A stretch of DNA of 64,000 nucleotides, taken from the NCBI GenBank assembly GCA_028622995.1, contig JAJQJQ010000074.1, positions 124,001 through 188,000 on the forward strand, given 5' to 3'. Below, in pieces: positions 12,703 through 25,482 of this stretch (position 1 is its first letter; the number at the start of each line of letters is the position of its first letter). The translations under genes and the position numbers were made by a program. Below the pieces are notes generated by a model, which did not search any database, was not told the DNA's origin, and saw nothing but the letters and a program-made list of their open reading frames with translations. The stretch comes from Panagrolaimus kolymaensis. Lineage: Eukaryota; Nematoda; Chromadorea; Rhabditida; Panagrolaimidae.

Positions 12703-12710
12703 CTTATATA
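12703..12710 (-). promoter_or_regulatory. TATA box of the minus-strand Gly-rich gene
   Basis: TATATAAG on the minus strand, 61 bp before ATG 12642, mirroring the spacing seen at the paralogue. Confidence 0.6.
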
Positions 12711-13788
12711 TTGAGCCATGGAACTCATAAATAAAAAAGTAAAAAGCATCAAACATAACTACCTACCGTGCTGGTGATGTATGTATGTATGACTGGACAT
12801 TTAATTTTTTTAAACCCTAAAAAAAATAGAAAAGCTTGTGTAAAAAAAATTGGATTATGCAAATAATGATTTCATTTTTTTTGTTAATGTCCTTCCTTTC
12901 CATTGTTGACTCATCATTTATGATTTTTGCTGACTGCTGATTATACAAAAACAAAACAAAATAACTCAAGCATAAATTACAAGAAAATGACCTCAACCCA
13001 AAAAGCACTATAGCACATTTGTATATTTGTCCATTTAAAAAAATAATAACTTCCGCGATGCCATTTGTTAATTCAAAACAAGAAAGAAATCTACAGAATC
13101 ATGCTTTTTCTTTTTTATGTCTCAAAGATCTTTAATTTTTTTTAAATTAAAACCTTGTTGTAGAAGGTGTTAATTAATCATTTCTGCGTGTGAAAATAAG
13201 CATGATTAATAAAAAAAAATTTCTCAATAATTTCCAGAGCAAATGAAATGAGACTACACAGATTTGGAAAAAATAAAGAAAAAGTTGACAGTACTGTTTT
13301 ACTTTTCTATAGCGTCTGAGACCCGCTAAAGGACATTCGTGAAAAATTTGTAAAATATTTCCTTTTCATAAATTTTGTAGCACCGTGGAAAAAAAGCAAA
13401 TAATTAATACAATCTGATGATTTATAAAATGAAATAAAAATGAATGAAAAAGACTACGGTATTTTTTTTAGCCAATTTCAACAGAAATTGTGACAGTTTT
13501 TTTTATGTGTCTGATAAACTTTAATTAATTTGGAGACTAAAGATTTTTTTGTGAAATAATTCTCTTTTTTTTATAATTATTTTTTGAAAAGTTTCGCCTT
13601 TTCTGCTTTTTTTAAACTTTAAACTTTATAAATTTTAGACAATCGTATTTTCAAGAAATTTTAATTTCACTTCTAAATTATTTATTTGTGTGTTTTAGCT
13701 CATTTAATTTTTCGTAGTTTATTTTTAAAAGATTTCAAAAAAAAATGTAAGAAAGTAATTAAAAAAATCTCCTTATTTTTAAATAATT
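12711..13788. other. Intergenic, no gene seen
   Basis: AT-rich. Contains the upstream region of the Gly-rich gene (with a short TGTATGTATGTATG run at about 12778) and the 3' flank of the receptor gene. No further feature supported. Confidence 0.5.
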
Positions 13789-15083
13789 TCAAAATACAAC
13801 AGTCAAATTATTATTATTTTTTGATATTACTGTAATCGCTTCAGATCTTAAATTAGTTTTTTTTCCACCAACTAAATATTGGCAATATTTAATCATGGCG
13901 CTTCGATAACTTCCAATTATGAGCATAGTGCATATTGGACTGGTCAATGGCGCCCATGCTGTGACAAACATAAGCAAAGTATTAAAATATGAAAGCATTT
14001 GAGGAGACATGGTAGCAAAAAATGATGACGCAACTTGTGGAAATACTTGAATTAATAATGGGAGGAGAGCCTAAAAATAGATAGATACATTTAGTTTCAT
14101 AAATTATCAAAATCAGCGGGGATAAAAAAATATTTGAAAAGTTTTATGGTTTTTTTTATTCATAAAATTCTGTTTCGTGAATTTTCGCTTTTCTTTTTTT
14201 ATTTTTTATTTAATTATTTTGTTATTTAAAGAAATAACAACCCTATTATAAATATATAAAAAAATATTTATTTTTATATTTGCTTATCTGAATAATTAAA
14301 ATAAATGTTATTTGAGTTTGAACTTTTTGAGTATGGGTGGACGTTGTCTTCTTTAATCGTCTCAACGTCACCAAAACCATTATAGAACAATAAATAATGA
14401 TGACATAAACGATGATAAACATAATATTATTTAATATATGTGTAAAATCCAACTTCTCAAAATAGCATGCAACAAAACCAGGAATTTGTCCATTGGGAAG
14501 TAACCATTCGGGTTTGTTTAAAAATTGAGCAAATTTATTAAAATTTTCATCTGGCCAACATCCAGTTACATAACCAAAAGCTACAACACCTGGAATAATT
14601 GCAGCAATAATGCAAAGGGCAAGAAAATATGTGAGTGTCAAAGAGCGTTTATGGCAGAGAAGAATATATCGGTAAATATATTGAACGGGCAAGATTGCAA
14701 CATCAAAATTCATAAAGAAACAAGTAATGACAAGACCAATATGGCCTGTAGTGGGAGAAAGATTTCCCAAAATGCCTTCAGGAATGAGATATGCTACGGG
14801 ATAATTTATAGCCAATGTCTAAAAAATAATTTATTTCACAATAGTTTTAGCGATGAAAAGCATGCAAATCAAAAAAACTTACAGTTTGTAAACAAACTCC
14901 ACTAATAGAACTTGCTAAATTGCAAATTATAGTCAAATATAAAATCTTTTTATACGATAATAACAATTTCGAACTGTGGAAGGTTACAAAATATGTCAAC
15001 AAAATATTAGCAGTTATGGATAAACTTTGAGCCACTACAGTATTAATAAATTTTAAATTACGGTATTCTCGACTTGAATCCAT
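13789..15083 (-). CDS. Nematode serpentine chemoreceptor (Srd/Str-like 7TM GPCR)
   Basis: Exons 15083-14883, 14818-14288 and 14070-13789 give 337 residues in frame. Hydrophobic segments are spaced as seven membrane helices. Family-type features are an extracellular GNLSPTTGH loop, the QYIYRYILLCHKR segment after TM3, IIQ-ALLPLIQVFPQV across exons 2/3 (TM6), and SPICTMLIIGSYRSAMIKY at the end of TM7. This fits the Str superfamily (Srd/Str/Srj), worm olfactory-type receptors in ciliated sensory neurons. Exon 2 must end at CAG 14288 to give the expected QAL junction, but the intron then begins ATAAGC instead of GT and ends TTTTTAG. It is either a rare AT-AG intron, a +1 mutation that damages the gene, or a base error. 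Confidence 0.8.
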
Positions 15084-16194
15084 TTTTTTTTCTTTTGGAA
15101 ATTACCAAAAAAAACCGACTGCTAAATACTTGAGACTACAAGCTCAAATGATGAAAAAAAAATTTTTTTATGCTGAAGTTAAATTTTTGCTCTCTAAAAA
15201 CTCAGAAAATTTTTTATTTTTTACCCACGAATAAATAAAGTAATTAAAAAAATTAGCTCTTTGTATTTTATTTTTAAATTTCTTTAATATTTTTATACCC
15301 TGATGCTTTAATTACAGCTTAAAGAAAAAAATGTGAGAGATAATTAAGAAAAAAAGAAAAAAAACGTGGTTGGTCTATCTCATTTGAACTTTAAATGTAC
15401 TCAAAAAATGAAAGAAATATTTAAAAAAATTTAGGTATGTATATCATATGACCCCAAAAGTTCAACAAAAGATTAACAGAAATTTTTAATTAATCATGTG
15501 ATTTGAAAAATAAAAAAATAAATAGGTAATATTTTATTAGACTCAAGAGTTTAAAAAAATTTGGGCAGCAAAAAAGTATTTTTTTGTGCAGCACAAAAAT
15601 TTCCAAAGCAAAAAGTCAAATATGATTTGTTTTTTTGTTTTTTAATTTTACCAAATCATCAGAGAAAGTACAGTATTTTTTAAATACATGCTTCGTTTAA
15701 TATGTCTTAAAAACCTGAACAATTTTAAATTTAATATTTATAAAAAAAATCGAGCAAATGAAAAATTTTGTTAATTTTAAAAAAATGAAATAACTCTTAT
15801 TTTAACATCGACTTTTCATTATGTTTCACTATGCATATAATCAAGAAAAGAAAAATGCTTAATTTTATTTTTATTTTTATGACTTTTTTATTATAAAAAC
15901 AAAATTTTTTTCTTTTTGTAGCAATACTTGTTTTTCTTTCAATTTAACGTTTTTCCATCATTCCCAATTCGGATCCTCTGCAATTCATTTTTTTTTTCGG
16001 ATAACAAATTACTTATTCAGTGCTATAATAAATATTAAATTTTATTCTCTATATATTTTTTTATCTATGTTTTAGCGCAAAATTGGAGAAAATCTAATAG
16101 AAAAAAATCCGATGAGGTACTTCCAAAAAATTAGGAAATTTTTTTAGACATAACATTAGGGGAAAACCCTTGCTCCTAATTGTGTAGCGCAAAA
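15084..16194. other. Intergenic, no gene seen
   Basis: AT-rich, with homopolymer runs. No coding, RNA or repeat signal supported. Confidence 0.5.
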
Positions 16195-18108
16195 TTACGA
16201 AATTGTAGACAGATCGTTCTCATGTGTCAACAGAAGGCCATGAGTTAGTCTGAAAAGTTTAGATAATCTATTGGTTGATATCGTGAAAAAATTATTTACC
16301 AATAAATGATCATATAATTTAAGCATATGGGTGGAGATATCGCCGATGTATTCATTTGTTGTCAAAAGACGTTCTGTTCGATTTGCAGCTGTCGTGGAGC
16401 AAGCGATGGACAAGCTCTTCTATAAAAAGGTTTGATATGAGTGATTGTAATTTCTTGTTATCATTAACACTTACAAGTTCAATTAAATGAAGAGCAATTT
16501 TTTTTAATCCATCGAGAAGGGCATGACGTTTAAATTTATTGGAAACATAAATAGCTTTCAAGTAACATCTATAATAGAATTTAAGAATTTAAACAAAAAA
16601 GCGCTTATTTATATACTTTATGTCCCCTGCACCATCTTGAACGAAACCTTTAACAAGTTTAGTGACATTTGAACAAAAAAATTGGCCATCATTATGAACT
16701 GCTTCAATATTTTTTTGTAAATCTAATAACATTTGTTCAACATCATCATCATTTTCATTGTGAATAATATTAGAAATAAAATCTAAAAAATAGTTGTTGT
16801 TTGCCAAGCTATTTTTAACTGTTGCTCCTTTTGAAAAGTAAAAAAACAAAAAATGCTTACTATTTTTGTGGTCCAAATATTCATCAAGTTCGGCATTGGT
16901 TTCACAGCTTAAGCTTTTTTCTGCAAGATTAAATATTTCATGAGCACTAGCTAAATTTTTTAAATGAAGAGCACGAGGGAGGCGACATGCATCAATTATT
17001 CTTGATTTTAACTTCTGAAATATGGCAATGAACTTTAAAGAATAATTTTTTTTGATTAACGAACGGATAATACAGCATTAGGTCGGGGATTTTTACAAGC
17101 ATTTTCAAATGCAGCCTTGTTCACTGTTGCAGGAGTTACTACTTCTTCGTAGTAAGCTTCTCGTAATGTTAAAATTTCATCCACAATACTCTGAAACTTT
17201 GGAAAATTAAATGAAATTTGCTGCAACATAAATTACTTGTTGAAGATCATAAATGGCATCAGCTGGTGACAATTGATCGTGAAGTTCTCTAATCTGTTTC
17301 TCTATAGCAACTAATTTTTTGTTGACTGTACGCAATTTTTCATAAGCCAGAACTTCCTTTGAATCAAGCTAAAAAGTCAAAATAAATGACTTTAAGATTT
17401 AATGACTTCTTTCATATATTTAAAAATTTATAAAATTAAAGTAATTTTGTTTTTTAATAGTCCTATCACAACAATTTTTTTTTGTTTGTTTAAAAATAAT
17501 TAAAATGCGCGAAATTTTGTCAGAAATAAATTACTTTTGTGTAAGCGGATCAATTTAATAATTCTTAAACGAGTTACGTAGAAAGAAACGTTTTCGAGTT
17601 GTTTTGAAACATAGGAGAAAAAATAAAGTAGTAATTTCCCACTATATTTTTTTCTAATCTAAGCATACATGCATAAATCTCAAAAAAAAACCACATTGGC
17701 TAATGTTTGAAAGTGGAAACTTATTTAAAGCTCCATAAATTTTTTAGATAATATGTTTCTTTTTATTATCGACCAAAAGGATTTTCAAAGTACCTTCATT
17801 TTCATATTTTTTCAAAAGTTTCAAATAACTTACTTTTTCAATACCCAAATCCAAAACTTTACCAATTAATCCCGCAAAGGGCACTTCAAAAGCATCCAAT
17901 GTAGCTGCACCAAGACTAAGGCCTTTCATTATAGAAAGGCCATCCTTCTCCATAAAGTCTTGGAGATTGTTAATGTATTCGTCGACATCTTTATCAATAT
18001 CAGCCGAAAAAGCTATAAAAAAGAGTATTTTATATTGGTTTAAGGGCATTTGAATTTACCAATGTGCATTAAAAGCAGAAAGGTCCACCATAAAATAGCT
18101 GTTTTCAT
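16195..18108 (-). CDS. Secreted alpha-helical protein of unknown function
   Basis: Eight exons (18108-18060, 18012-17834, 17368-17237, 17190-17065, 17014-16861, 16827-16617, 16568-16475, 16419-16195) join to 389 residues with no phase conflict. A signal peptide (AILWWTFLLLMHIAFSA) ends at about residue 20. A Gly/Ala-rich hydrophobic stretch follows (about residues 40-70: GLSLGAATLDAF, FAGLIGKVLDLG), long enough to insert in or lie on a membrane. A heptad-like coiled coil (KLRTVNKKLVAIEKQIRELHDQL, about 80-105) comes next. The remainder is helical with a few cysteines (NACKNPRP, IDACRLPR, FFCSNVTKL). I do not recognise the family. A hydrophobic hairpin followed by long helices recalls helical pore-formers, but that is only a shape resemblance. 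The downstream ends of exons 7-8 are the least certain. Confidence 0.7.
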
Positions 18109-20859
18109 TTTTTAGAATACACTTGCAAATAAAAAATATTGAAATTGAAACCAGAGTTTAGCTGTAAGATAAAGAGCTATTCACTAAAAAACAATTAAAG
18201 GTGTCAAAATATACTTCACAAAGCACAAAACAAAAAAATTAAATTACGAAAAAACGGGATAGAAATTTGAAGCTAAGATTTTAACTGTGTACACACAAAG
18301 TAAACATTTTATTTTATACAAGAAGATCATGCACGCAATTTCAAGAAAGGTTACAAAACAAATTCTTGCTTTAATATCGGTTTCTTATTATAAAATACGA
18401 TATTATCTATCACTGGATTACCTATTTTTACTGTACAAATAATAAATAAAGCTCGCTACTTAATGAAAAACTTCAAAAAAATAAAGACTCCTTGTTTTTT
18501 GGATGTAAAAAAGAAATTTACAAAATCAATAAATGCTTTTCCTTGATGTAAGCTTAGTGATATCTACAAATGAAGCTTGCTTTTAAAATAAAACGCTTAA
18601 TCTAACGCGATAGAGAATAGAGAAAAAATAAAAATAACAAAACGCAAAGTTTTTAGTTGAAGCTTTAGTTTTTCCTTTGCAACCAATATAAAAACACCGA
18701 TCCGAAAAGCGATAAGAGAATACGCGCGTCTTTATTTCACTATGTTTCTTTAGCCACACACAAAAGAAAAGGCACAGAAATTTTAGTTTATTCTCTCAAA
18801 AACTAATCTGTCCATTTATAGAAGAAATAGAAAAAATTCTCTTGACAAAAATTCAACAGGCTCCCAAAATACCAATAAAAAAACACACAAAAAAGCAATA
18901 TAATTTTTAATATTTTTTATAAACAAAAAGATTATGGAAAAAAGATAATGTTTAAAAATAAAGAATGGGCTTCATGGATAACACAGTCAATTATAAGAAA
19001 TCTGTGCTCTCAAGTACATTTTTTGATAAAAAGCAATGGCAATCAGAATAAAAGAGCAAACGTTGAAGTGAAAATATCAGGAACCTTGCTTAAAGAAGAA
19101 ATGAACAAAAAAGCATATTCTTAATTCACAAAAGCAGCAATTTAATAAAAAGAAAAAAATGAAAAAAGACTGACAGAAAGGGAGAGACAGCGATGTAAAT
19201 AAAAGCGATTTAGAACAAAAGCTGAAGCATTTCTAATAGGGGGAAGAGGCAACCGATATAAAAAAATCGGGAGAATACCAAAAAGTCAACGGACTGGTAA
19301 AATATAACTTTCAAAACAAAAAAGAAAGCGATTATTAGGAATAAAAAATATAGTAAAATTCATAAAAACAAAAAAGTATTAAAATAAATAAGCTTTTGGA
19401 ATTAGAATCAAAATGTTTTATAACAAAATAAAAACATAAAAACTGCGTGCCGTTATTTTTTTTATCAATAATTTGTGAAAAGTTACAAGTTTATGTGTAT
19501 TAAAAAAACTTACAGTAAGAAAAAATCCTCACTATTTTAAAATGAAAAAAGTTTAGAAAGAATAAGGTGATCATTTGATTTTTATTTTTTTGATCATTTG
19601 CTATCATCAAAAAAAGGCAACAATAAATTTCCTTCTAGACCGATAAAAGGCCAGCGAAAAAAATTTCATTGGAGTGATAAAAGAAGGGAAAAAAACTAAA
19701 CAAAACGAGTTTGAAAAAATGGAAAAAAATAAAAATCACCTGATGTTCAATTTAGTGGAAAGGAAAACTCAAAGTAGGTTTTTTTTGTCGTTCTTATCAA
19801 TCAAATGGGAAATATTTTCCTTGACAGTTTTTTGTCGTTAAAACAATTAATTGTTGCATTTTTTACATCAAGTAATCCTACAAGACGTTCAAGACAAAAT
19901 GATTTACGACGAAGAAAAAGAAGAAGGTTTTTCCAAATTAAATTAAATAAATTTTAATCAAAAAATGTTCTTATTTTTTTAATCCAGCATTTTAGAATAC
20001 CTACAGAAGTTCACAAATTAAATAGACACTGTAATAATTTTTTTTACAAAAAGCTCATGAAAATTAACACATTTGAAAACAACAACGAAAAATTTGTACT
20101 TTAGGATAATATCACGTCAGTTTTGACATTTGCAGCTTTAATCTTTCTTTTTTTTGGCTAGACCTTAATACTGCAAATTTTGACGTAGCATCAAGAAAAA
20201 AGTCTCTCTCACTGTTGCCGCAACGGAGAAAAATTATTAAATGGAGACCAAGCGCTCTTTTTTCAAGAAAATACTAAAATTTAAAATAACTAAAAAACGG
20301 AAATTTTTATTTAATATATTCGAACATATTCAAAAATCAAATGAATGAAAACTTTGCAGTAAGCTTTTTAAAAATATTTCTTTTCTTTTATCTTCTTTAC
20401 ATTTTTGCAAAGAATTATTTTATGGTAATTCTTTGCTTTAATTTAAAAAATTTCTAAAAATTGCTTTCGACAGCTTTTTAAAATCTATTTTTAAAAGAAA
20501 AAACTTAATTCGAAAATTTTATTGTCATGTCCATTCAGTTTATTCTAAATATCAATGCTATTTTTTCATTTTGTTTTTTGATTTTTTAGCCTCGTTTCCC
20601 ATTTTTTCTTCTCTTTGAAAAAAGGGGAAATTCAAAAAAATTGTTCTTTGTCGTTACTTTTTTTTGTTGTTATTGATGAAATGCATTTGTTTACGCTTTT
20701 CTTCCTTTCATTGCTTGCAAAATAAATGGGAAGAGCGACGAAAGACTCAACCACTTTTTTTAGTTTTGTTTTTTTGGACATTCTTTTTCGTGCTTGCTTT
20801 GGCTTTAAAATTGTTTGCATTTTTTATTTTTAAAGTTAAAAGAAAAGTTTTAGAATTTG
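18109..20859. other. Large intergenic region, A-rich on the plus strand
   Basis: About 2.7 kb without a supportable gene. Positions roughly 18.2-19.8 kb show a strong excess of A and purines on the plus strand; after about 20 kb the composition becomes T-rich. A 70-codon frame at 20664-20876 has no protein-like features and overlaps the SPATA20 start in another frame. Confidence 0.5.
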
Positions 20860-23800
20860 ATGAAATTAAGTTTTAGATTTTTATTGAGAAACATGGCTGG
20901 CCATTCTCATGATGGGCCTGCAAATCGATTAGCTCAGGAGAAATCTCCATATCTTTTACAACATGCTCATAATCCCGTTGATTGGTAAGGCATTTTCCCG
21001 AAATTCTTGGGCTTGTAGGTTCCTCGATTTTGGTTTCAACAAAAAACTGAAAACTATTCTTCTCCTTTAAACTTTTTTGGTCTTTAAAATTCTAATTATT
21101 TTAATTTTGAAATGTGCTCAAATGCTTGTTCCAAGCAAATTATAAAAGATTTATGCAATTTTTTTAGGTATCCATGGGGCGATGAAGCTTTTAAAATTGC
21201 AAAAGAAACCAATCGACCTGTTTTTCTCTCAGGTTTGTGACTTTTCAACCAAAACAAAAAAATAATAATTTTCGGGGTTTTTTTTTATGTAGTTGGTTAT
21301 TCGACTTGTCATTGGTGTCATGTAATGGAGCGGGAATCATTTATTGATTCAAATATTGCTAAAGTAATGAATCAAAATTTTATTAATATTAAAGTCGATC
21401 GTGAAGAACGCCCAGATGTGGATCAAATTTATATGAATTTTATTACCGTAATTTTTTTACGAATCTTTTTTTTCTTAATTTTTTAGTGCATATTTTTTAG
21501 GCAACTTCTGGACATGGTGGATGGCCGATGTCAGTATTTTTAACCCCTAATGGCGAACCTATGATGGGTGGAACATATTTTCCACCGGAGGATAAATGGG
21601 GTTCACCTGGATTTAAAAGTATCTTAAGAACTATTTCGGAGCAGGTTTGATCTTCCAAAAATAAACTATTCGAGGTTTAAGAAAAAAAAATTTAGTGGAA
21701 AAATAACAAAACCGAACTACTTTCTCGTGGCCAAAGCATAGCTTCAGTTCTTCAGCGAGAAATGAAACCAAAAATTGGCCATGCTCCAAATCCAAAAACT
21801 ATGCTTCAAAAAGCTTATAATCATTTTGTTGAAACTTTTGACAACCAATATGGTGGATTTGGACAAGGAACAAAGTTTCCAAATCCAGGTAAATTTCCTT
21901 TGTTTTCTTTTTTCTTTAAATAAAAATCTCAATTTTTTAGTTGACTTGGATTTTTTGATGTATTATTATCGACAAAATAGCAGCCAATCTTCTGGACATT
22001 CAGCATTAAAAATGTTGGATGAAACTCTCACTGCCATTGATAATGGAGGAATTCATGATCATCTTGGAAAAGGGTTTCATCGATATTCGGTGGATCGAAA
22101 ATGGAGAATTCCCCATTATGAAAAAATGCTCTACGATCAAGGACAACTTTTATCGGTTTATTCAAATTTTTATAAAGAAACTAGCAAATTCGAACATGTC
22201 ATTCATGATATTGTGGAATATGTTAAAAAGGATTTAACTCATAAGGTTCGTATATTTTTATTGCGATTCAGGACGAGAATAAGAAGAAAAAAAGTAGTTT
22301 GTAACGAAAATGAAAAAAGATGCATTTTTTATTCAGGACCAAAAACTTTTTAAATTTGTTCATCAATCAACTTTTTTTAATCTAGGATTTTTATGACACT
22401 AAATTATCTTTTTTTAGCTTGGTGGCTTCTTTAGTGCTGAAGATGCTGAATCATATCCAACCCATGATGCAGAGAAGAAAGGTGAAGGAGCCTTTTATGT
22501 TTGGACTTTTGACGACCTTAAAAAATCCTTAACTCCTGAACAATTCCAAGCATTTTCCATTTATTATGGAATTGAAAAGAATGGAAATTGTCCACCTGGT
22601 TCCGATCCACATGGAGAATTAACGGGACAAAATACTTTTTATGTTGGAAAAACAAATATTGAAAAAGTTGCGAAAGAAATGAAACTTTCTGAAGAAAATG
22701 TTTTGAAATTAATTGACGAAGCAAAAAAAGTTTTACTTCCAATTCGAGATAAACGTCCAAGGCCAAGTTTGGATAGCAAAATTATTACCGCATGGAATGG
22801 ATTAATGATTTCTGGTTTAACTGTCGCGTATGGAGCTTTTTCAGAAAAGAAAGAATATCTAGAAATGGCACAAAATGCTGTAAAATTTTTGAAAAAATAT
22901 TTAATTGATGAGCAGGGAATGCTTTTAAGAACTGCATATTCTGATGAAAAAGGTGAAAAAGTTATTCAAATGTAAGTTTTTGACCATAAAAAGCCCAAAT
23001 TTTAAATTAGATAATTTTTTAATAAAAATAAATATAAAAACATATAAAAAATTAAATCATTGTTTTTTTAGTCCAAAACCCATTCTTGCTTTTGCTGTTG
23101 ATTATGCTTTCCTTATTCAAGCCCTTCTTGATTTGTATGAAATTGATTTCAATGAATCCCATCTTCAATGGGCGAAAGAACTTCAAAATGAAATGAATGA
23201 TTTATTTTTTGATAAAGAAACAAATGCAGGATATTTCAATAGTCGTCAAGATCCAACAGTTTTTGCTCGAATGCAAGAAGATCAAGATGGCGCAGAACCG
23301 TGTGCAAATTCCATTGCAACAAAGAATCTTTTGCGATTGGCAGATATTTTTGGGGATAATGAAAACTATAAGAAAATGGCTCAAAATATTTTTAATGGAC
23401 ACGCTCATCAACTTGAACAATATCCATATGCTTTGCCTAAAATGGTTTTAGCTTCAAATCGAATGGAAAAATCTGCTATGCAAGTGAGTTTCTTGGATAT
23501 TAAAAAAAGGTTTCCAAGAAAAAAGTTTTCGTTTTCAAAGAAAAAAATTGTTTATCAAAAACTAACTTAAAAACTAGGTAATTCTGGGGCCATTTTGTTT
23601 GAAGAAAGCCAAGTCTCGAATATAAAATTACACTTTTTTGTTTTCAGATTGTCGTTGTTTCACCAACTAAAAATGATGAAGTTGCTCGAAAAATGCTTCA
23701 AGCTATTTCATCTAGATACATTCCAGATAAATGTGTTATTTTCCTCTCTGCTGATGACACTAAAGGTTTGTCTCTTTTTTCCCAATAATTTTTCTAATCA

Positions 23801-23985
23801 AATTGCAAATCATTTTTTTAGATCATGAATTCCTTTTTTCAAGCAATCCCCAATTACGGGAACAAGTTGAAGTTGGAAAAGAATCCGCTGCAGTATTTAT
23901 TTGTGAAAATTTTACTTGTTCAACTCCCATTCGAAATTTGGATGAACTTGAAAAACGAATTACGGCAAAAACCAGTGAGAAATAA
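20860..23985 (+). CDS. SPATA20/YyaL-type thioredoxin-fold protein
   Basis: Ten exons (20860-20984, 21168-21232, 21293-21447, 21501-21644, 21696-21888, 21941-22245, 22418-22971, 23072-23483, 23648-23765, 23822-23985) give 744 residues, close to the ~700-790 usual in the family. The N-terminal thioredoxin-like domain carries [21 protein letters not shown] and the signature [14 protein letters not shown] with CxxC at 69-72. Next come [11 protein letters not shown] and [14 protein letters not shown]. The C-terminal half is the alpha/alpha toroid typical of N-acylglucosamine 2-epimerase-like proteins ([41 protein letters not shown]). The enzymatic role is unsettled in the literature. Two in-frame ATGs exist: 20893 (MAGHSHDGP) and 20860, which adds the basic, acid-free [11 protein letters not shown] and could act as a mitochondrial presequence. 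AATAAA follows near 24008. Confidence 0.93.
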
Positions 23986-24136
23986 ATTAAAAAATTTTTT
24001 TTATTTAAATAAAGTTTAAAAATTATTTGTTTTTCTTTTATTTATTTTTTACTTCTATCATTCATTTTTTATAAGCAGTTTTAATAAATTTGAATTTTGA
24101 CAATTTATAAAACAAAACACAAATATAATATAATAG

Positions 24137-25083
24137 TTACCAATTACCATTCAGCTTTAGTTTGGGTTTTGTTTCTTTTCTTATCCACCGTAATTCTATA
24201 ACTTTATTCACAATGGCTCTAAATTCATTTATTAATCTTTGTGGAACATTTGTAGCAAAATTGATAAACCATTTTGAGCGACAATAATTAACGCTATTTT
24301 TCTATAAAAAAAGGTATCCTTTTTATCGATCAAAAAACAATTTGTCATTGACTTACTAAAACAAAAATTGCAAAATTTTTAGGGCCAAAAGTTTCTGGAA
24401 CAAAATGAAGAGTAAAGTTTTCAAATTTTGTGCTTTTTTCCATTTTAGCAAGTTTTGTAGTGGTTTTAGAAATGTAGTGTCTTTTAGTATCATTCATTTT
24501 AAGACAACTAAAAATAGTCTTTATTTGGTTTTTTTTTTGAGTTTTTAAAAACTTACTATTCAAAATTATAAACGTTTGGAACATATTTTATAAGTTTCTC
24601 AAGTGGAACCACGCCTCCATTGAAGTTCAAAACGGTAGTTCGATCCATTTTTAAATATTCAGTATTTGATGTCAAATTTATAAATTCATCAAAAAATAAA
24701 ATTTGATAATCAATTGTTAGGTTTATTGGAGTAAAAATATGTCGTTGGCGAATTAATGAGTAAAGTGGAATAGAATTATCTCGAATGAAAAGTGAATCAA
24801 AACAATAAAGCTTAAAATTTGAAGAAAATAAATCTTTTTTGGTAATTTTTCTTATACGAGTATAATAAAAATCGATATAAAATATATGAATTTCTGATCT
24901 GAAACAAGTTATGGAAGAACATGGAAGAATTTTAGCTTTATTATAGAAATATTTGCAGCAAAAATAAAGTTTATAATACAGCTCAGGATCAAACTTAGGA
25001 GTTTTGGCAACATAATTAATAATAGGTGGCGGTAATGAAAAACTTTGTTTATAAGTATGAATGAAATTTCCACGGTTATCCAT
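24137..25083 (-). CDS. F-box-like nematode protein, copy 1 (intact)
   Basis: Exons 25083-24557, 24507-24357 and 24301-24137 give 280 residues. The N-terminus has an F-box-like look: LPPPIINYV, then YYKLYFCCKYFYNKAKILPC with the paired aromatic and Cys pattern seen in worm F-box-type proteins. The rest is a beta-rich, poorly conserved recognition region (LFSSNFKLYCFDSLFI, INLTIDYQILFFDEF, EYLKMDRTTV) and ends in a basic tail. Two paralogues follow upstream on the same strand (25483-26473, 26892-28266) with the same three-exon layout, so this is a tandem family. If it is an F-box protein it would be a substrate adaptor of SCF ubiquitin ligases; that assignment is an inference from the N-terminal pattern. 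Confidence 0.65.
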
Positions 25084-25482
25084 TTTCTTGATAATAAATT
25101 TAATGAAGAACTTTGATTTTTTGAACGACAAATAATGAATAATAATAATAATATAAAACAAAGAATGACTTTAAGGCATCCCCTAAAGTTATTTTTATGT
25201 AACTAATTTTTAGTTAGGTCATAGAAGAGAAGTTAATACTAATCTAAATGTGGGTGTAGTAATTAAACAAATCAATAAATTAGAAAAATAAATATACCAT
25301 TTAGGCGCAAAACAATTATAGAAAGGCATATATTTTTTTCATTTCCCGAGTTTATTTGGAAAGTTTATTTCCATATAAATATTAATAAATTTGTTTATTA
25401 TTTAAATAAAAACCATACCAATATGTAATTATGTATGAAAACAATAAGAACAAAGTAAACAATGAAAAAAAATGAATAAAAA
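25084..25482. other. Intergenic between F-box-like copies
   Basis: AT-rich spacer with promoter-side sequence of copy 1 and the 3' flank of copy 2. Nothing else seen. Confidence 0.5.

Noticed and set aside
20632..20876. Two overlapping frames just before the SPATA20 gene
   Set aside because: Compositional; the plus-strand one is out of frame with the real start.
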